Origin: Yunchengibacter salinarum
GTDB taxonomy: Bacteria > Pseudomonadota > Alphaproteobacteria > Sphingomonadales > Kordiimonadaceae
NCBI RefSeq assembly: GCF_037658235.1
Contig: NZ_JBBJLN010000002.1
Location: forward strand, 186,001-250,000
Length of the DNA stretch: 64,000 nt
Reading direction: 5' to 3'
The translations under genes were made by a program, and so were the position numbers. Every line of letters begins with the position of its first letter. Position 1 is the first letter of the stretch. The notes beneath the pieces were generated by a model. That model saw nothing but the letters and a program-made list of their open reading frames with translations. It was not told where the DNA came from and searched no databases. Of the stretch, positions 9,399-17,066 are shown in pieces.

Positions 9399-10409
9399 GT
9401 GGCGGCCTTGTTCGGCACGGCATTCAGGGGCGCCCGGCATTGGGCGCCCCTTTTGTCTGGTCTGATGCTGGCGGCCTTTGGTCTGGCCGGTTCCGCGTTC
9501 GCCGACTCCGTCTGGTCCCCGGCGCCGCCGCCACAGGCCGCGGCGCTGGAAGACGGGCGACCGCTCGTGCCGGTGCGGGTGGGAAAGGGATCGGGGAATG
9601 GATCGGAGAACGGAAGGCCTGATGCCGATTCCCCCTTCGCCTTCATCGTGGACAGCGCGGCCAGCCATTCGGTGATTTACGACACGCTGGTCAGCCGCCT
9701 TGGTCTGGAAAGCGTGCCCGGTGCGTCCATACCGGTGACGACGGCGGCGGGGCGGCGGCTCAGGCCGGTCTATGACGTGGGCAGCCTGTCCGCTTTCGGC
9801 GTGACGCTGCCCATCGGGCGCACCGTGGCGCTGAGCGATCGCACCCGCGGCGCCGCTCACGGTCTGATCGGGGTGGACTTGTTGCGCGGACGGATGCTGG
9901 TGCTGGCCGGTGGAGCGCCGCGGCTCATAATGGGGGGTGAAGCGCCTGCAAGCGACGGCGAGGCGGGGCCGTGGCAAGCCGTTCAGGGGCGGCCCGTGGG
10001 GCGCGGCTCCATCGCCGTGGACATGCGGATCGACCTGCCGGACGGGGGCCGGCGCACCGTGCCCGCCATTCTGGATACGGGGGCCAGCCACACCATCCTC
10101 ACGCCCGCCGCGGCCAGGGGGCTGGCGCGGCACCAAGGGCGCGACGTGCGCGTGGAATCCGATGGCCTGCCCGTGCCGGGCCGCCCGGTTCAGGTGCCGG
10201 GCCTTGCCCTTGGCGGCCTGCATGTGGCCGGTGTGCCCGCCATTGCCGCCGATCTGCCGGTGTTCAGGCGCTTCGGGGTGGGGGCCGATACCAGCGCGGC
10301 CCTGATCGGCATGGATTTGCTGAGTCGGGTGGATGTGGCGCTGGATTTCCGCCAGTGGCGGTTATGGTGGCGCCCGCCCAAGGAAAGCGCCGACCCCGGC
10401 GGATCGTGA
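9399..10409 (+). CDS. Secreted aspartic protease-like protein with two retropepsin-type half-sites
   Basis: Probably an exported aspartyl protease of the retropepsin-like family. Residues 1-36 form a good signal peptide (Arg at 10 and 13, hydrophobic core, AFA cleavage motif before Asp36). Two similar domains follow. The first has IVDSAASHSVI at residues 83-93 (D85-S-A, degenerate) and a later GLIGVDLL. The second has ILDTGASHTIL at 224-234 (canonical D226-T-G) and a later LIGMDLL. So one chain carries both halves of an active site. The start is uncertain: GTG 9399, 3 nt after the rpoD stop, gives a proper signal peptide, whereas ATG 9465 lies clear of the rpoD terminator but leaves a very short leader. 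Neither has a good ribosome site. No substrate can be named. Confidence 0.72.
   Translation: MAALFGTAFRGARHWAPLLSGLMLAAFGLAGSAFADSVWSPAPPPQAAALEDGRPLVPVRVGKGSGNGSENGRPDADSPFAFIVDSAASHSVIYDTLVSRLGLESVPGASIPVTTAAGRRLRPVYDVGSLSAFGVTLPIGRTVALSDRTRGAAHGLIGVDLLRGRMLVLAGGAPRLIMGGEAPASDGEAGPWQAVQGRPVGRGSIAVDMRIDLPDGGRRTVPAILDTGASHTILTPAAARGLARHQGRDVRVESDGLPVPGRPVQVPGLALGGLHVAGVPAIAADLPVFRRFGVGADTSAALIGMDLLSRVDVALDFRQWRLWWRPPKESADPGGS
9427..9454 (+). terminator. Rho-independent terminator after rpoD
   Basis: GGGGCGCCC (9427-9435) and GGGCGCCCC (9442-9450) pair perfectly across a 6-nt loop and are followed by TTTT. It sits 32 nt after the rpoD stop. It overlaps codons 10-18 of the downstream frame if that gene starts at GTG 9399. 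Confidence 0.75.
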
Positions 10410-10429
10410 AGGCGCCTGCCTGCAAATCT

Positions 10430-11332
10430 TCAGAAAACCGAGAACAATGAGAATACGGACAGCGGGCTGGCATTGGTGATGCTTGATCCGCTGCGTCCCA
10501 GCCCTTCCCGCACCTCGGCGGCCTGTCGGTTGCCGTCTTCCTCCGCCCCGAAAAGGCTGGCGATGGAGTCGGAGCCGGCGGCGGCCTGCCGCGTCAGTTC
10601 CGCCTGAAGGGCATTGCCCTGGGATTGCAGGTCCGCGATCACGGCGGCCACATTGGCGATGCTGTCCTCAATGGCGGCCAGGCTGTCCGCCGTGGCGCCG
10701 GGGGATGACAGGGTGTTGTCCGGGCCAAGGGGAATGGTATCGCCGCCCGGGCTCAGGTCTCGTCCGCTGAACACGGTTTCCCGGTTGCCGCCGGGGCGCT
10801 GTATGGTGATGTTCCCCTCGCCGGTCAGCGGGTTCACATTGTTGAAGCCGGCCTGTTGCAGGGTTTCGCTGATCTGGTTGCGCAGGGCGATGAAAGCGGT
10901 GTTGATCGCGCTGCGCTGGGCGGCGGGCAGGTCGGCCCTGTTGGCATCCAGTGCATTATTGCGCAAATCGCCGAGCAGCCCGGCCACCTGACCCGCCGTG
11001 GCGACGGACAGATCCACAGCGGTAAGCGCCGAGGCCGTCGTGTCCTGAACCTGATTGCGGGCGGTCAGGCTGTCGCCCACCGCATCGTTGAAAGCGCGCA
11101 GCACATCCGCCGTGTCGTCCTGCGGCGCGCTGCGGCCCGCCCGCTCGGCGTTGTTGAATGTGGAAACGGCAAGCCCATCCGGTTCAGGGCGAGCACCTTG
11201 CCCGGCCTGTTGCGCCGAGGTGGCGCCGAAACTCGCACTGGTTTGCGTGCGAAGCGTCCTGCTGGTGTCCCGTAATAGTTGAACAGCGGCAAACGCACCC
11301 GCACCGGACGTGGTTTGCTCAATCATCTCCAT
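10430..11332 (-). CDS. Divergent flagellin-like protein
   Basis: A 300-residue protein built like a flagellin but lacking the usual N-terminal signature. Internal segments (LRNQISETLQQAGFNNVNPL and the helical LGDLRNNALDANRADLP) match flagellin D1-type helices and closely parallel the true flagellin 1.3 kb away. The N-terminus (MEMIEQTTSGAGAF) does not show the conserved NTNxxAL motif, and the C-terminus ends in aromatic residues (VFSLFSVF). ATG 11332 is chosen; a GTG one codon earlier is possible. It is convergent with the protease-like gene and divergent from the solute-binding-like gene. It may be a minor filament or junction protein; secretion by the flagellar pathway is inferred. Confidence 0.7.
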   Translation of the reverse strand: MEMIEQTTSGAGAFAAVQLLRDTSRTLRTQTSASFGATSAQQAGQGARPEPDGLAVSTFNNAERAGRSAPQDDTADVLRAFNDAVGDSLTARNQVQDTTASALTAVDLSVATAGQVAGLLGDLRNNALDANRADLPAAQRSAINTAFIALRNQISETLQQAGFNNVNPLTGEGNITIQRPGGNRETVFSGRDLSPGGDTIPLGPDNTLSSPGATADSLAAIEDSIANVAAVIADLQSQGNALQAELTRQAAAGSDSIASLFGAEEDGNRQAAEVREGLGRSGSSITNASPLSVFSLFSVF

Positions 11333-11412
11333 CACTCAGCCCGGCGTGGTCCGAAAGGAATGATTCCCTTGGGGCCAGCGCCGGGGCACCCGTTTTCACC
11401 CACATTCAATAT

Positions 11413-11426
11413 GCCATAAAAATGGC
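11413..11426. other. Perfect palindrome in divergent promoter region
   Basis: GCCAT-AAAA-ATGGC is a perfect 5-bp inverted repeat between the flagellin-like gene and the divergent solute-binding-like gene. TTGACA (11427-11432) follows it directly and could be a -35 element for the rightward gene, but I see no good -10. It could be an operator. Confidence 0.25.
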
Positions 11427-11497
11427 TTGACAACAAGCGCGCCCCGCTTCTGCCTTAAGGGGTCGATCCGGTTCAGTGTGGTTAAGAGAGGTATGGC

Positions 11498-12427
11498 ATG
11501 ATCTGGTTTATGCGCGCCAAGGCCCGAATGGCATGTGGTCTGATGTTGGCTGCGGGGCTTTTGGCGACGGGCTTTCCCGCGGCCCTGATGTCGTCGGGGG
11601 CGCAGGCTTATGACTATCGCATGGCGGTACGAAGCATCAATGCCCAGTGGCAGACCAGTTGGGAGTTCCGCGCGCTCAGGCTGGCGGTGCAGCACGCGCC
11701 GGGCCAGCACACCGTGAACCTGGTGGAAATCGACATGCCGCAGGACCAGTTGCTGGACCGACTGGAAAACCTGCCCGCCAGCGAGCGGGATTTCAATGTG
11801 TTCATGTCCGTGTTTTCCCAGGCCCGGCAGGATCGCTTCGCTCAGGTGGATTTCCCCGTGGCGCGCGGCCTGCTCGGCTATCGCCTGCTGGTGATTCGGG
11901 AAGGGGAACAGAGCCGGTTTGACGGCATCACCGATCTGGACTCGTACCGATCCGCCGTGACCACGCTGTCCGGCACGGGCTGGCCGGATACGGACATCCT
12001 GAAAGCCAATGACGTGCCCGTGGAAACCGGCGTTTACAAGCAACTATGGAAAAAGCTGCGCGCGGGGCAGGGGGACGGCTTTTCCCGCTCCCCCATGGAA
12101 ATCGAAAGCGAACTGGCCGAAGGGCTGGGCGCGGGGGGCAGCCCGACTCTGACCATAGAACGGGGGCTGGTGCTGCGTTACCTCAACCCGCTGTTCGTCT
12201 ATATGCGCAAGGAGGACAGCGAGGCGGCGGAAGACCTGCTGATCGGCTTTTACAATGCTTTCGAATCCGGGCGTTATGAGCGTATGTTCCGGGGCCATCC
12301 CCGCACCGGTGGCGGCATGAAGCTGCTGGAAGGCAGCGGACGCACGGTGATCCGGCTGAAAAACCCCATGATCAATGAACGCATCCGCAACATCCCCGAC
12401 TTTTACTGGGTGGACCCGGATTTTTAA
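11498..12427 (+). CDS. Secreted type 2 periplasmic solute-binding-like protein
   Basis: A 309-residue exported protein. The N-terminus has Arg/Lys followed by a hydrophobic stretch and an AQA cleavage site near residue 37. The mature part resembles family 3 periplasmic-binding folds: INAQWQTSWEFRALRLAV at the start, the central IDMPQDQLLDRLEN, and a C-terminal region ending FYWVDPDF. No permease or ATPase gene is adjacent, so it may be an orphan sensor or binding protein rather than a transporter component. GAGAGG precedes ATG 11498. It lies between two flagellin-type genes, which suggests a motility link. The ligand is unknown. Confidence 0.6.
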   Translation: MIWFMRAKARMACGLMLAAGLLATGFPAALMSSGAQAYDYRMAVRSINAQWQTSWEFRALRLAVQHAPGQHTVNLVEIDMPQDQLLDRLENLPASERDFNVFMSVFSQARQDRFAQVDFPVARGLLGYRLLVIREGEQSRFDGITDLDSYRSAVTTLSGTGWPDTDILKANDVPVETGVYKQLWKKLRAGQGDGFSRSPMEIESELAEGLGAGGSPTLTIERGLVLRYLNPLFVYMRKEDSEAAEDLLIGFYNAFESGRYERMFRGHPRTGGGMKLLEGSGRTVIRLKNPMINERIRNIPDFYWVDPDF

Positions 12428-12488
12428 GGGGCCCTGTTTCTTGGCGTCCACCGTTTTTCAGCGTCGCCATCCCTGGGGCGATCACGCA

Positions 12489-12516
12489 AAAAGCCCGGCC
12501 TGCTGGCCGGGCTTTT
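12489..12516. terminator. Bidirectional terminator between solute-binding-like gene and flagellin
   Basis: GCCCGGCC (12493-12500) pairs with GGCCGGGC (12505-12512) over a 4-nt loop, flanked by AAAA and TTTT. It can therefore act in both directions between these convergent genes. Confidence 0.8.
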
Positions 12517-12580
12517 CATTCTTCTGATACCGTGAAAGGTATGAGCGCCCCTGTAAACGCCCCTGTGGGCGCCGCGCGCC

Positions 12581-13411
12581 CTAGCCGTTGAACAGTTGCA
12601 GCAGGGTGGCGGGCTGGCGATTGGCGATGTTCTGCGCCTGAATGCCCAGTTCTTCCCGCACCTGATTGGCCGCAAGATTGGCCGCGTCCTCCGCCAGATT
12701 GCTGTCCACCAGATTGCCCACGCCCACTTCGGTGGTGTCGGATCGCAAGGTGTTGAAGGTGCGGCTCTGTTCCAGCCGATTGGCGCCGGCACCCAATTCC
12801 GCGCTGACCGTGTTCAGATTCTCGATGCCGGTATCCAGCGCGCCCACGGCGGCCTGGGCATCGGCGGCGGTGGCAATGCTGCTGTCCTGCGCCAGCGGGA
12901 TGTTACCACCGCCCAGGCTCAGATCCTGTTCCGGGATGGTAAGCTGGTTTTCGCCATTGGCATCGGTGATGGCCGCGATATCCCCACCGCCGGAGACCAG
13001 CGGATTGGTGCCGTTGAAACCGGCATTTTCCAGCGTGGTGCCTATCTGATCCCGCAACTGGGTGAATTCGCGGTTCAGGGCTTCCCGGCTGGTCTGGTCC
13101 AGGCCCGGATCGGCGGCGGCCACGGCCCGTTCCCGAAGCTGGCCCAGCAAGTCCCCCACCTGGCTACTGGCGGCCAGCGCCACATCGCTGGTGGATAGCG
13201 CCCGGTCCAGCGATTGCTGGGAGGCATTGAGCCCCGAAATTTCCGCCCGCTCGCGCTGGGCGATGGAAAAGATCGCGGCGTTGTCCTCCGCGCTGTTCAC
13301 GTCCCGGCCACTGCTGATCTGGCTGCGCGTGGTCGCGCCGCTTTCGCGCGTGGCCTGCAACTGCCGGAGCCCGTTGAGCGCGCCCGCATTCGTGTTGATG
13401 CTGTCTACCAT
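12581..13411 (-). CDS. fliC: Flagellin
   Basis: Structural subunit of the flagellar filament, secreted through the flagellar export gate. The N-terminus (SINTNAGALNGLRQLQATRE) carries the classical NTNxxAL motif. The C-terminal helix (NLAANQVREELGIQAQNIAN) ends near LLQLFNG. At 276 residues it is short, with a small variable middle, as is common in alphaproteobacterial flagellins. ATG 13411. Transcription is leftward and ends at the bidirectional hairpin at 12489-12516. I found no clear sigma-28 or sigma-54 promoter in the 150 nt upstream. Confidence 0.93.
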   Translation of the reverse strand: MVDSINTNAGALNGLRQLQATRESGATTRSQISSGRDVNSAEDNAAIFSIAQRERAEISGLNASQQSLDRALSTSDVALAASSQVGDLLGQLRERAVAAADPGLDQTSREALNREFTQLRDQIGTTLENAGFNGTNPLVSGGGDIAAITDANGENQLTIPEQDLSLGGGNIPLAQDSSIATAADAQAAVGALDTGIENLNTVSAELGAGANRLEQSRTFNTLRSDTTEVGVGNLVDSNLAEDAANLAANQVREELGIQAQNIANRQPATLLQLFNG

Positions 13412-13564
13412 GATTGATCACCCATTTGTTCAAACACCCGACATTCATTATGTCACAATCCCGATTGAGCTGCCAAATTTCCTGTTGAATTGTCCGCATC
13501 TTGTGATCCCGGCGTGAAAAGGATTGCTCACGGGGACAGCTTTTTGCTAGCAAGCATTCGGGTT

Positions 13565-13641
13565 GGGCCCGTAGCTCAGTTGGTTAGAGCGGACCGCTCA
13601 TAACGGTTTGGTCGGGGGTTCGAGTCCCTCCGGGCCCACCA
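13565..13641 (+). tRNA. tRNA with CAT anticodon, probably tRNA-Ile2 (lysidine type)
   Basis: A complete 77-nt cloverleaf with encoded CCA. The acceptor stem GGGCCCG pairs with CGGGCCC, the D arm is GCTCAGTTGGTTAGAGC, the anticodon stem GACCG/CGGTT closes the loop CTCATAA (anticodon CAT), and the T arm is GGGGG-TTCGAGT-CCCTC. C4-G69 and C5-G68 in the acceptor stem and the TTGGTC variable region resemble tRNA-Ile2, whose C34 becomes lysidine through TilS. Elongator tRNA-Met is the alternative, but alphaproteobacterial elongator Met usually has a different anticodon stem. Presence of the tRNA is near certain; its identity is moderately sure. Confidence 0.93.
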
Positions 13642-13695
13642 TATGGTTTGATCCTGCGAAAGCCGCCGCGTTCCTTCCTTGCCGGAGATGTGTTC

Positions 13696-14187
13696 GTGCC
13701 AGCCACCATCCTTCTGGAGCCGGTTCAGGCCGCTGATCTGCCGCAGGTGCGGGCCTTGCTGGCCCGGCTGGCTTTGGACGAAGGCAGGCCGGACGTGATG
13801 ACGGCGGACGAGCGCGCGCTCGCCCGGCTTTTTCTGGATGGGGCGAGCCCGGCGGAAGCCTTCATGGTGCGCCGCCAGGGGCGCGATGTGGGGCTTGTGG
13901 TGACCATGCCCGCCATTTCCACTTTTCGCGGCATGGTGGGCCTGCATCTGGAGGATGTGGTGCTGGCACCCGAAGCCCGTGGCATGGGCCTTGGCCGGGC
14001 GGTCATGGCGGCGGTGGCGCGGCTGGCACAGGCGCGCGGCGCCGCCTTTCTGGACTGGTCGGCGGTGGCGGCCAATACGGGGGCACAGGCTTTTTATCGC
14101 GCGCTGGGCTGCCGGGCGGACGGCGACACCCTGCTGTATCGGCTGGACCGGGCCGGGCTTGACGCATTGGCGGAAGACGCCATATGA
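13696..14187 (+). CDS. GNAT-family N-acetyltransferase
   Basis: Transfers an acyl group from acetyl-CoA to an unknown amine. The core motif A is DVVLAPEARGMGLGRAVMAA, with the R-G-x-G-x-G/A acetyl-CoA loop near the middle, followed by motif B with AFYRALGCR at the C-terminal side. The GTG at 13696 is chosen because GGAG lies 8 nt upstream. A TTG 48 nt earlier would almost touch the tRNA and is unlikely. The chosen product is 163 residues, normal for the family. It follows the tRNA on the same strand and precedes the methionine sulfoxide reductase. Confidence 0.85.
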   Translation: MPATILLEPVQAADLPQVRALLARLALDEGRPDVMTADERALARLFLDGASPAEAFMVRRQGRDVGLVVTMPAISTFRGMVGLHLEDVVLAPEARGMGLGRAVMAAVARLAQARGAAFLDWSAVAANTGAQAFYRALGCRADGDTLLYRLDRAGLDALAEDAI

Positions 14188-14289
14188 GCGGCCTTGAAGG
14201 CTGACTGGCCGGGGCTTCAGCGCCGCGTGCGGATTTCAGGGTGTCATGAATCGGAATGCCATGAATCAGAGTTTCAGGGATCAGATCAC

Positions 14290-14787
14290 ATGAATGAACA
14301 GAATGCCGCCACTGTCGGGGAGAGCGAGCGTGACCGGTTGTACCGTCAGGCGGAAGAGCAGATCATGGCCGTGCTGGACGGGGAGGGCGACCGGATCGCC
14401 CGCATGGCCACCATCACCTGCCTTTTGCGGGACACCTTCCCGGAGCGCTATTTCTGGACCGGCTTTTACCTTGTGGCGGGTGACAACCCCGACGAACTGG
14501 TGGTGGGTCCCTATCAGGGCACCATGGGCTGCCTGCGTATCCCCTTTGGTCGGGGCGTGTGCGGCATGGCAGCGGAAAGCCGCGCCACGCAGGTGGTGGA
14601 TGATGTGCTGGCGCTGGACAATCATATCGCCTGTGACAGCCGGTCCCGCTCCGAGATCGTGGTGCCGGTGATGGACGAAACGGGCACGCTGATCGCCGTG
14701 CTGGATGTGGACTCCACCGACACCGGCGCCTTTGACGACCGGGACCGGGTGGCGCTGGAGCGCCTGATGCGGCGCGTATTCGCCTGA
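14290..14787 (+). CDS. msrC: Free methionine-R-sulfoxide reductase (GAF domain)
   Basis: Reduces free L-methionine-(R)-sulfoxide, an antioxidant repair enzyme of the cytoplasm. The 165-residue protein is a single GAF domain with the diagnostic WTGFYLV, GPYQGTMGCLRIPFGRGVCG and DNHIACDSRSRSEIVVP motifs. The three catalytic/resolving cysteines are at 81, 91 and 115, with the 10- and 24-residue spacing known for characterised fRMsr enzymes. The frame is open 96 nt further upstream, but ATG 14290 fits the family length and has AGGGATC before it. It is followed closely by glyoxalase I. Confidence 0.92.
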   Translation: MNEQNAATVGESERDRLYRQAEEQIMAVLDGEGDRIARMATITCLLRDTFPERYFWTGFYLVAGDNPDELVVGPYQGTMGCLRIPFGRGVCGMAAESRATQVVDDVLALDNHIACDSRSRSEIVVPVMDETGTLIAVLDVDSTDTGAFDDRDRVALERLMRRVFA

Positions 14788-14831
14788 GGTCATGACGGCG
14801 GACAGCGGTACAACCCAAGGGAGAGGTTTTG

Positions 14832-15251
14832 ATGAAATATCTGCACACCATGGTGCGCATCAGCGACATTGACGAGTCCCTTAAATTTTATTGCGACGGC
14901 CTGGGGATGAAGGAAATCTCCCGCCGCGATGTGGAAAAGGGTCGCTTCACGCTGATCTTTCTCGCCGCGCCGGGGGATGAGGATGCCCAGATCGAACTGA
15001 CCTATAACTGGGACCCGGAGACCTATGACGAGGGTCGCAATTTCGGCCATATCGCCTATCGGGTGGACGACATTTACGCGCTCTGTCAGCACCTTATGGA
15101 CCGCGGCGTGACCATCAACCGTCCGCCGCGGGATGGCCATATGGCTTTTGTGCGCAGCCCTGACAATATTTCCGTCGAGCTGTTGCAAAAAGGTGACCCG
15201 CTGCCCGCGCGGGAGCCGTGGGCCTCGATGGAGAACACCGGCCACTGGTAG
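14832..15251 (+). CDS. gloA: Lactoylglutathione lyase (glyoxalase I)
   Basis: Converts the methylglyoxal-glutathione hemithioacetal to S-lactoylglutathione, detoxifying methylglyoxal. The 139-residue vicinal-oxygen-chelate protein has the expected metal-ligand context: His5 in MKYLHTM, Glu in QIELTYN, His in FGHIAYRVDD and Glu in ISVELLQK. GAGAGG precedes ATG 14832. It may be co-transcribed with the upstream methionine sulfoxide reductase, 44 nt away, forming a small stress-protection cluster. Confidence 0.94.
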   Translation: MKYLHTMVRISDIDESLKFYCDGLGMKEISRRDVEKGRFTLIFLAAPGDEDAQIELTYNWDPETYDEGRNFGHIAYRVDDIYALCQHLMDRGVTINRPPRDGHMAFVRSPDNISVELLQKGDPLPAREPWASMENTGHW

Positions 15252-15408
15252 GCTGGTCCGCACCCATGGGGCGCGAATTGCCGGGTGTCGGCTTGGCTAA
15301 AAGGCGGTTAACACTCGCCAAACCCTGAGCAAGGCGCTAAACTCATTGTCCGGTCGGTAGTTGAATGGGGCTATTGACGTTTTGGGTGTTGATCGGGGGA
15401 TCGCCAGA

Positions 15409-17001
15409 GTGCGGCTGCATTGGTCCAACAGAATAGCCTTTCGGATGGCGCTCGCCGCCGTGGTGGTTGCTTTCCTGCTGGGCTTCGGGATGTCGCTTGG
15501 GCAGGCCTATCTGGACTACAAGGAGGAAGTGGGGCTTCTGGAGCAGAAGATCACCAAAAGCCTCCAGGTGGCGGAAAAGGCCGCCTCTCGCGCGGTGCTG
15601 ATTCTGGATAGCGACCTGGCGCAGGAAGTGGTCTCCGGGCTTCTGGAATATGACTATGTGGTGGCCGCGCGAATCCTGGACGATCAGGGCGCCGTGCTGG
15701 CCGAGGCGGAGCAGGAATCCCGGCGCGCCGGGGGGTCCATGCCGCTGCTGCATTCCTTTTTCGAGGAAACCGACCTTTACAATTTCCCGCTGCAACTGCC
15801 GGAAATGATGGCCGACCAGCCCGGTATGCTGAATGTGACAGTGGATCGGGCGCGCGGGCTTGAGCCCTTTTTCTCCCGCGCCGTGACCAATCTGGTCTCC
15901 GGCTTTGCCCGCAACCTGATTCTGGCGCTGCTGCTTTACATGGTCTTTTATCGCGGCGTGACGCGCTCCCTCACCTCGGTGGTGGACAACATCTCCCGCA
16001 TCAATCCCGAACAGCCGGGCGAGCAGCGGATCGATGTGCCCGCCCGCCATGAAAAGGACGAACTGGGCCTGTTGGCGCGGCAGATCAACGGGGCTTTTGA
16101 CGCGGTGCAGGAACTGCTGGACAATCTGCGCGCCACCAATCAGGCGCTCAGCACCAGCGAAGAAGCGTTGCGCCGTCGCTCCGACGAACTGGAGCGGGAG
16201 GTTGAGCGCACCAAGCAGACCTCCGAGGAGTTGATGCGCACCAAGGAGGAGGCGGAGGCCGCCAACCGCGCCAAATCGGTTTTCCTAGCCAATGTGAGCC
16301 ACGAACTGCGGACGCCGCTCAATGCCATTATCGGCTTTTCCTCCATCATGGATGACGCCATGTTCGGGCCGCTGGGCAATGAGAAGTACCAGCATTACGC
16401 CAATGATATCCGGTCTTCCAGCCAGCATCTGTCGGAGATTCTGGGCGAAGTGCTCGATCTGGCCAAGATCGAGGCCGGACAGGTGGAGATCGAGGACGAG
16501 GACGTGGACGTGGTCCGCCTGATACGGGAGGCGGTGGCCCTTGTGGATGCCCAGGCCACAAAGAAGAATCTGCGCATCCGGCAACATATCGACACGGATT
16601 TGCCGCATCTGCGCTGTGATCGTTTGCGGGTGAAGCAAAGCCTGCTCAATCTGGTGTCCAACGCGGTGAAATTCACCCCGGACGGCAAGGGCGATATCGA
16701 GATTGCCGCCTATGTGGACGAGGGCGGCGGCATGGCCATCAGTGTGACCGACAGTGGCATCGGCATCCCGGAAGAAGAGCAGGAACTCATCTTTTCCCCC
16801 TTCATGCGCTCCGCGTCCGCCCACAGCCGCAGCCATGAGGGCACCGGGCTCGGCCTGTCGCTGGTCAAGGCCTTTACGGTCAAGCATGACGGCGATGTGA
16901 CGCTGAAAAGCAAGCCGGGTCGCGGTTCCTGCTTTACTATGCACTTCCCGGCGGATCGTGTGCTGAACGGGGCGTCAGACGGCGGTGAAAAACACGCCTG
17001 A
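15409..17001 (+). CDS. Membrane sensor histidine kinase (HAMP-HisKA-HATPase)
   Basis: A 530-residue two-component kinase. A first membrane helix (about residues 11-33), a periplasmic region of about 140 residues, a second helix (NLILALLLYMVFY) and a HAMP linker precede a coiled coil. The HisKA box has the phosphorylated histidine in ANVSHELRTPLNAIIGF. The ATPase domain has N box NLVSNAVKF, G1 DSGIGIPEEE and G2 GTGLGLSLVK. No response regulator is adjacent. GTG 15409 preceded by GGGGGA is chosen; a TTG 48 nt upstream is also open. The signal sensed is unknown. The family resembles PdhS/PleC-like core kinases in the HisKA region, but I would not name it. Confidence 0.88.
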   Translation: MRLHWSNRIAFRMALAAVVVAFLLGFGMSLGQAYLDYKEEVGLLEQKITKSLQVAEKAASRAVLILDSDLAQEVVSGLLEYDYVVAARILDDQGAVLAEAEQESRRAGGSMPLLHSFFEETDLYNFPLQLPEMMADQPGMLNVTVDRARGLEPFFSRAVTNLVSGFARNLILALLLYMVFYRGVTRSLTSVVDNISRINPEQPGEQRIDVPARHEKDELGLLARQINGAFDAVQELLDNLRATNQALSTSEEALRRRSDELEREVERTKQTSEELMRTKEEAEAANRAKSVFLANVSHELRTPLNAIIGFSSIMDDAMFGPLGNEKYQHYANDIRSSSQHLSEILGEVLDLAKIEAGQVEIEDEDVDVVRLIREAVALVDAQATKKNLRIRQHIDTDLPHLRCDRLRVKQSLLNLVSNAVKFTPDGKGDIEIAAYVDEGGGMAISVTDSGIGIPEEEQELIFSPFMRSASAHSRSHEGTGLGLSLVKAFTVKHDGDVTLKSKPGRGSCFTMHFPADRVLNGASDGGEKHA

Positions 17002-17066
17002 TCGTGCCCGGCCCGGCACCCTTCCGGCGCGCTGCTTTCCCGGTCGGTGGTTTTTCGGGGGCGGCG

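Noticed and set aside
7248..10223. A 991-codon minus-strand frame across rpoD
   Set aside because: Shadow of rpoD and its neighbour. The protein is low-complexity and the opposite strand encodes conserved domains.
13412..13564. Sigma-54 or sigma-28 promoter for flagellin
   Set aside because: No GG-N10-GC match or convincing sigma-28 hexamers in either orientation. The nearest candidate lacks the -12 GC.
13565..13641. Elongator tRNA-Met as the first reading of the CAT anticodon
   Set aside because: The acceptor stem and variable region fit tRNA-Ile2 better. Kept as an alternative, not excluded.
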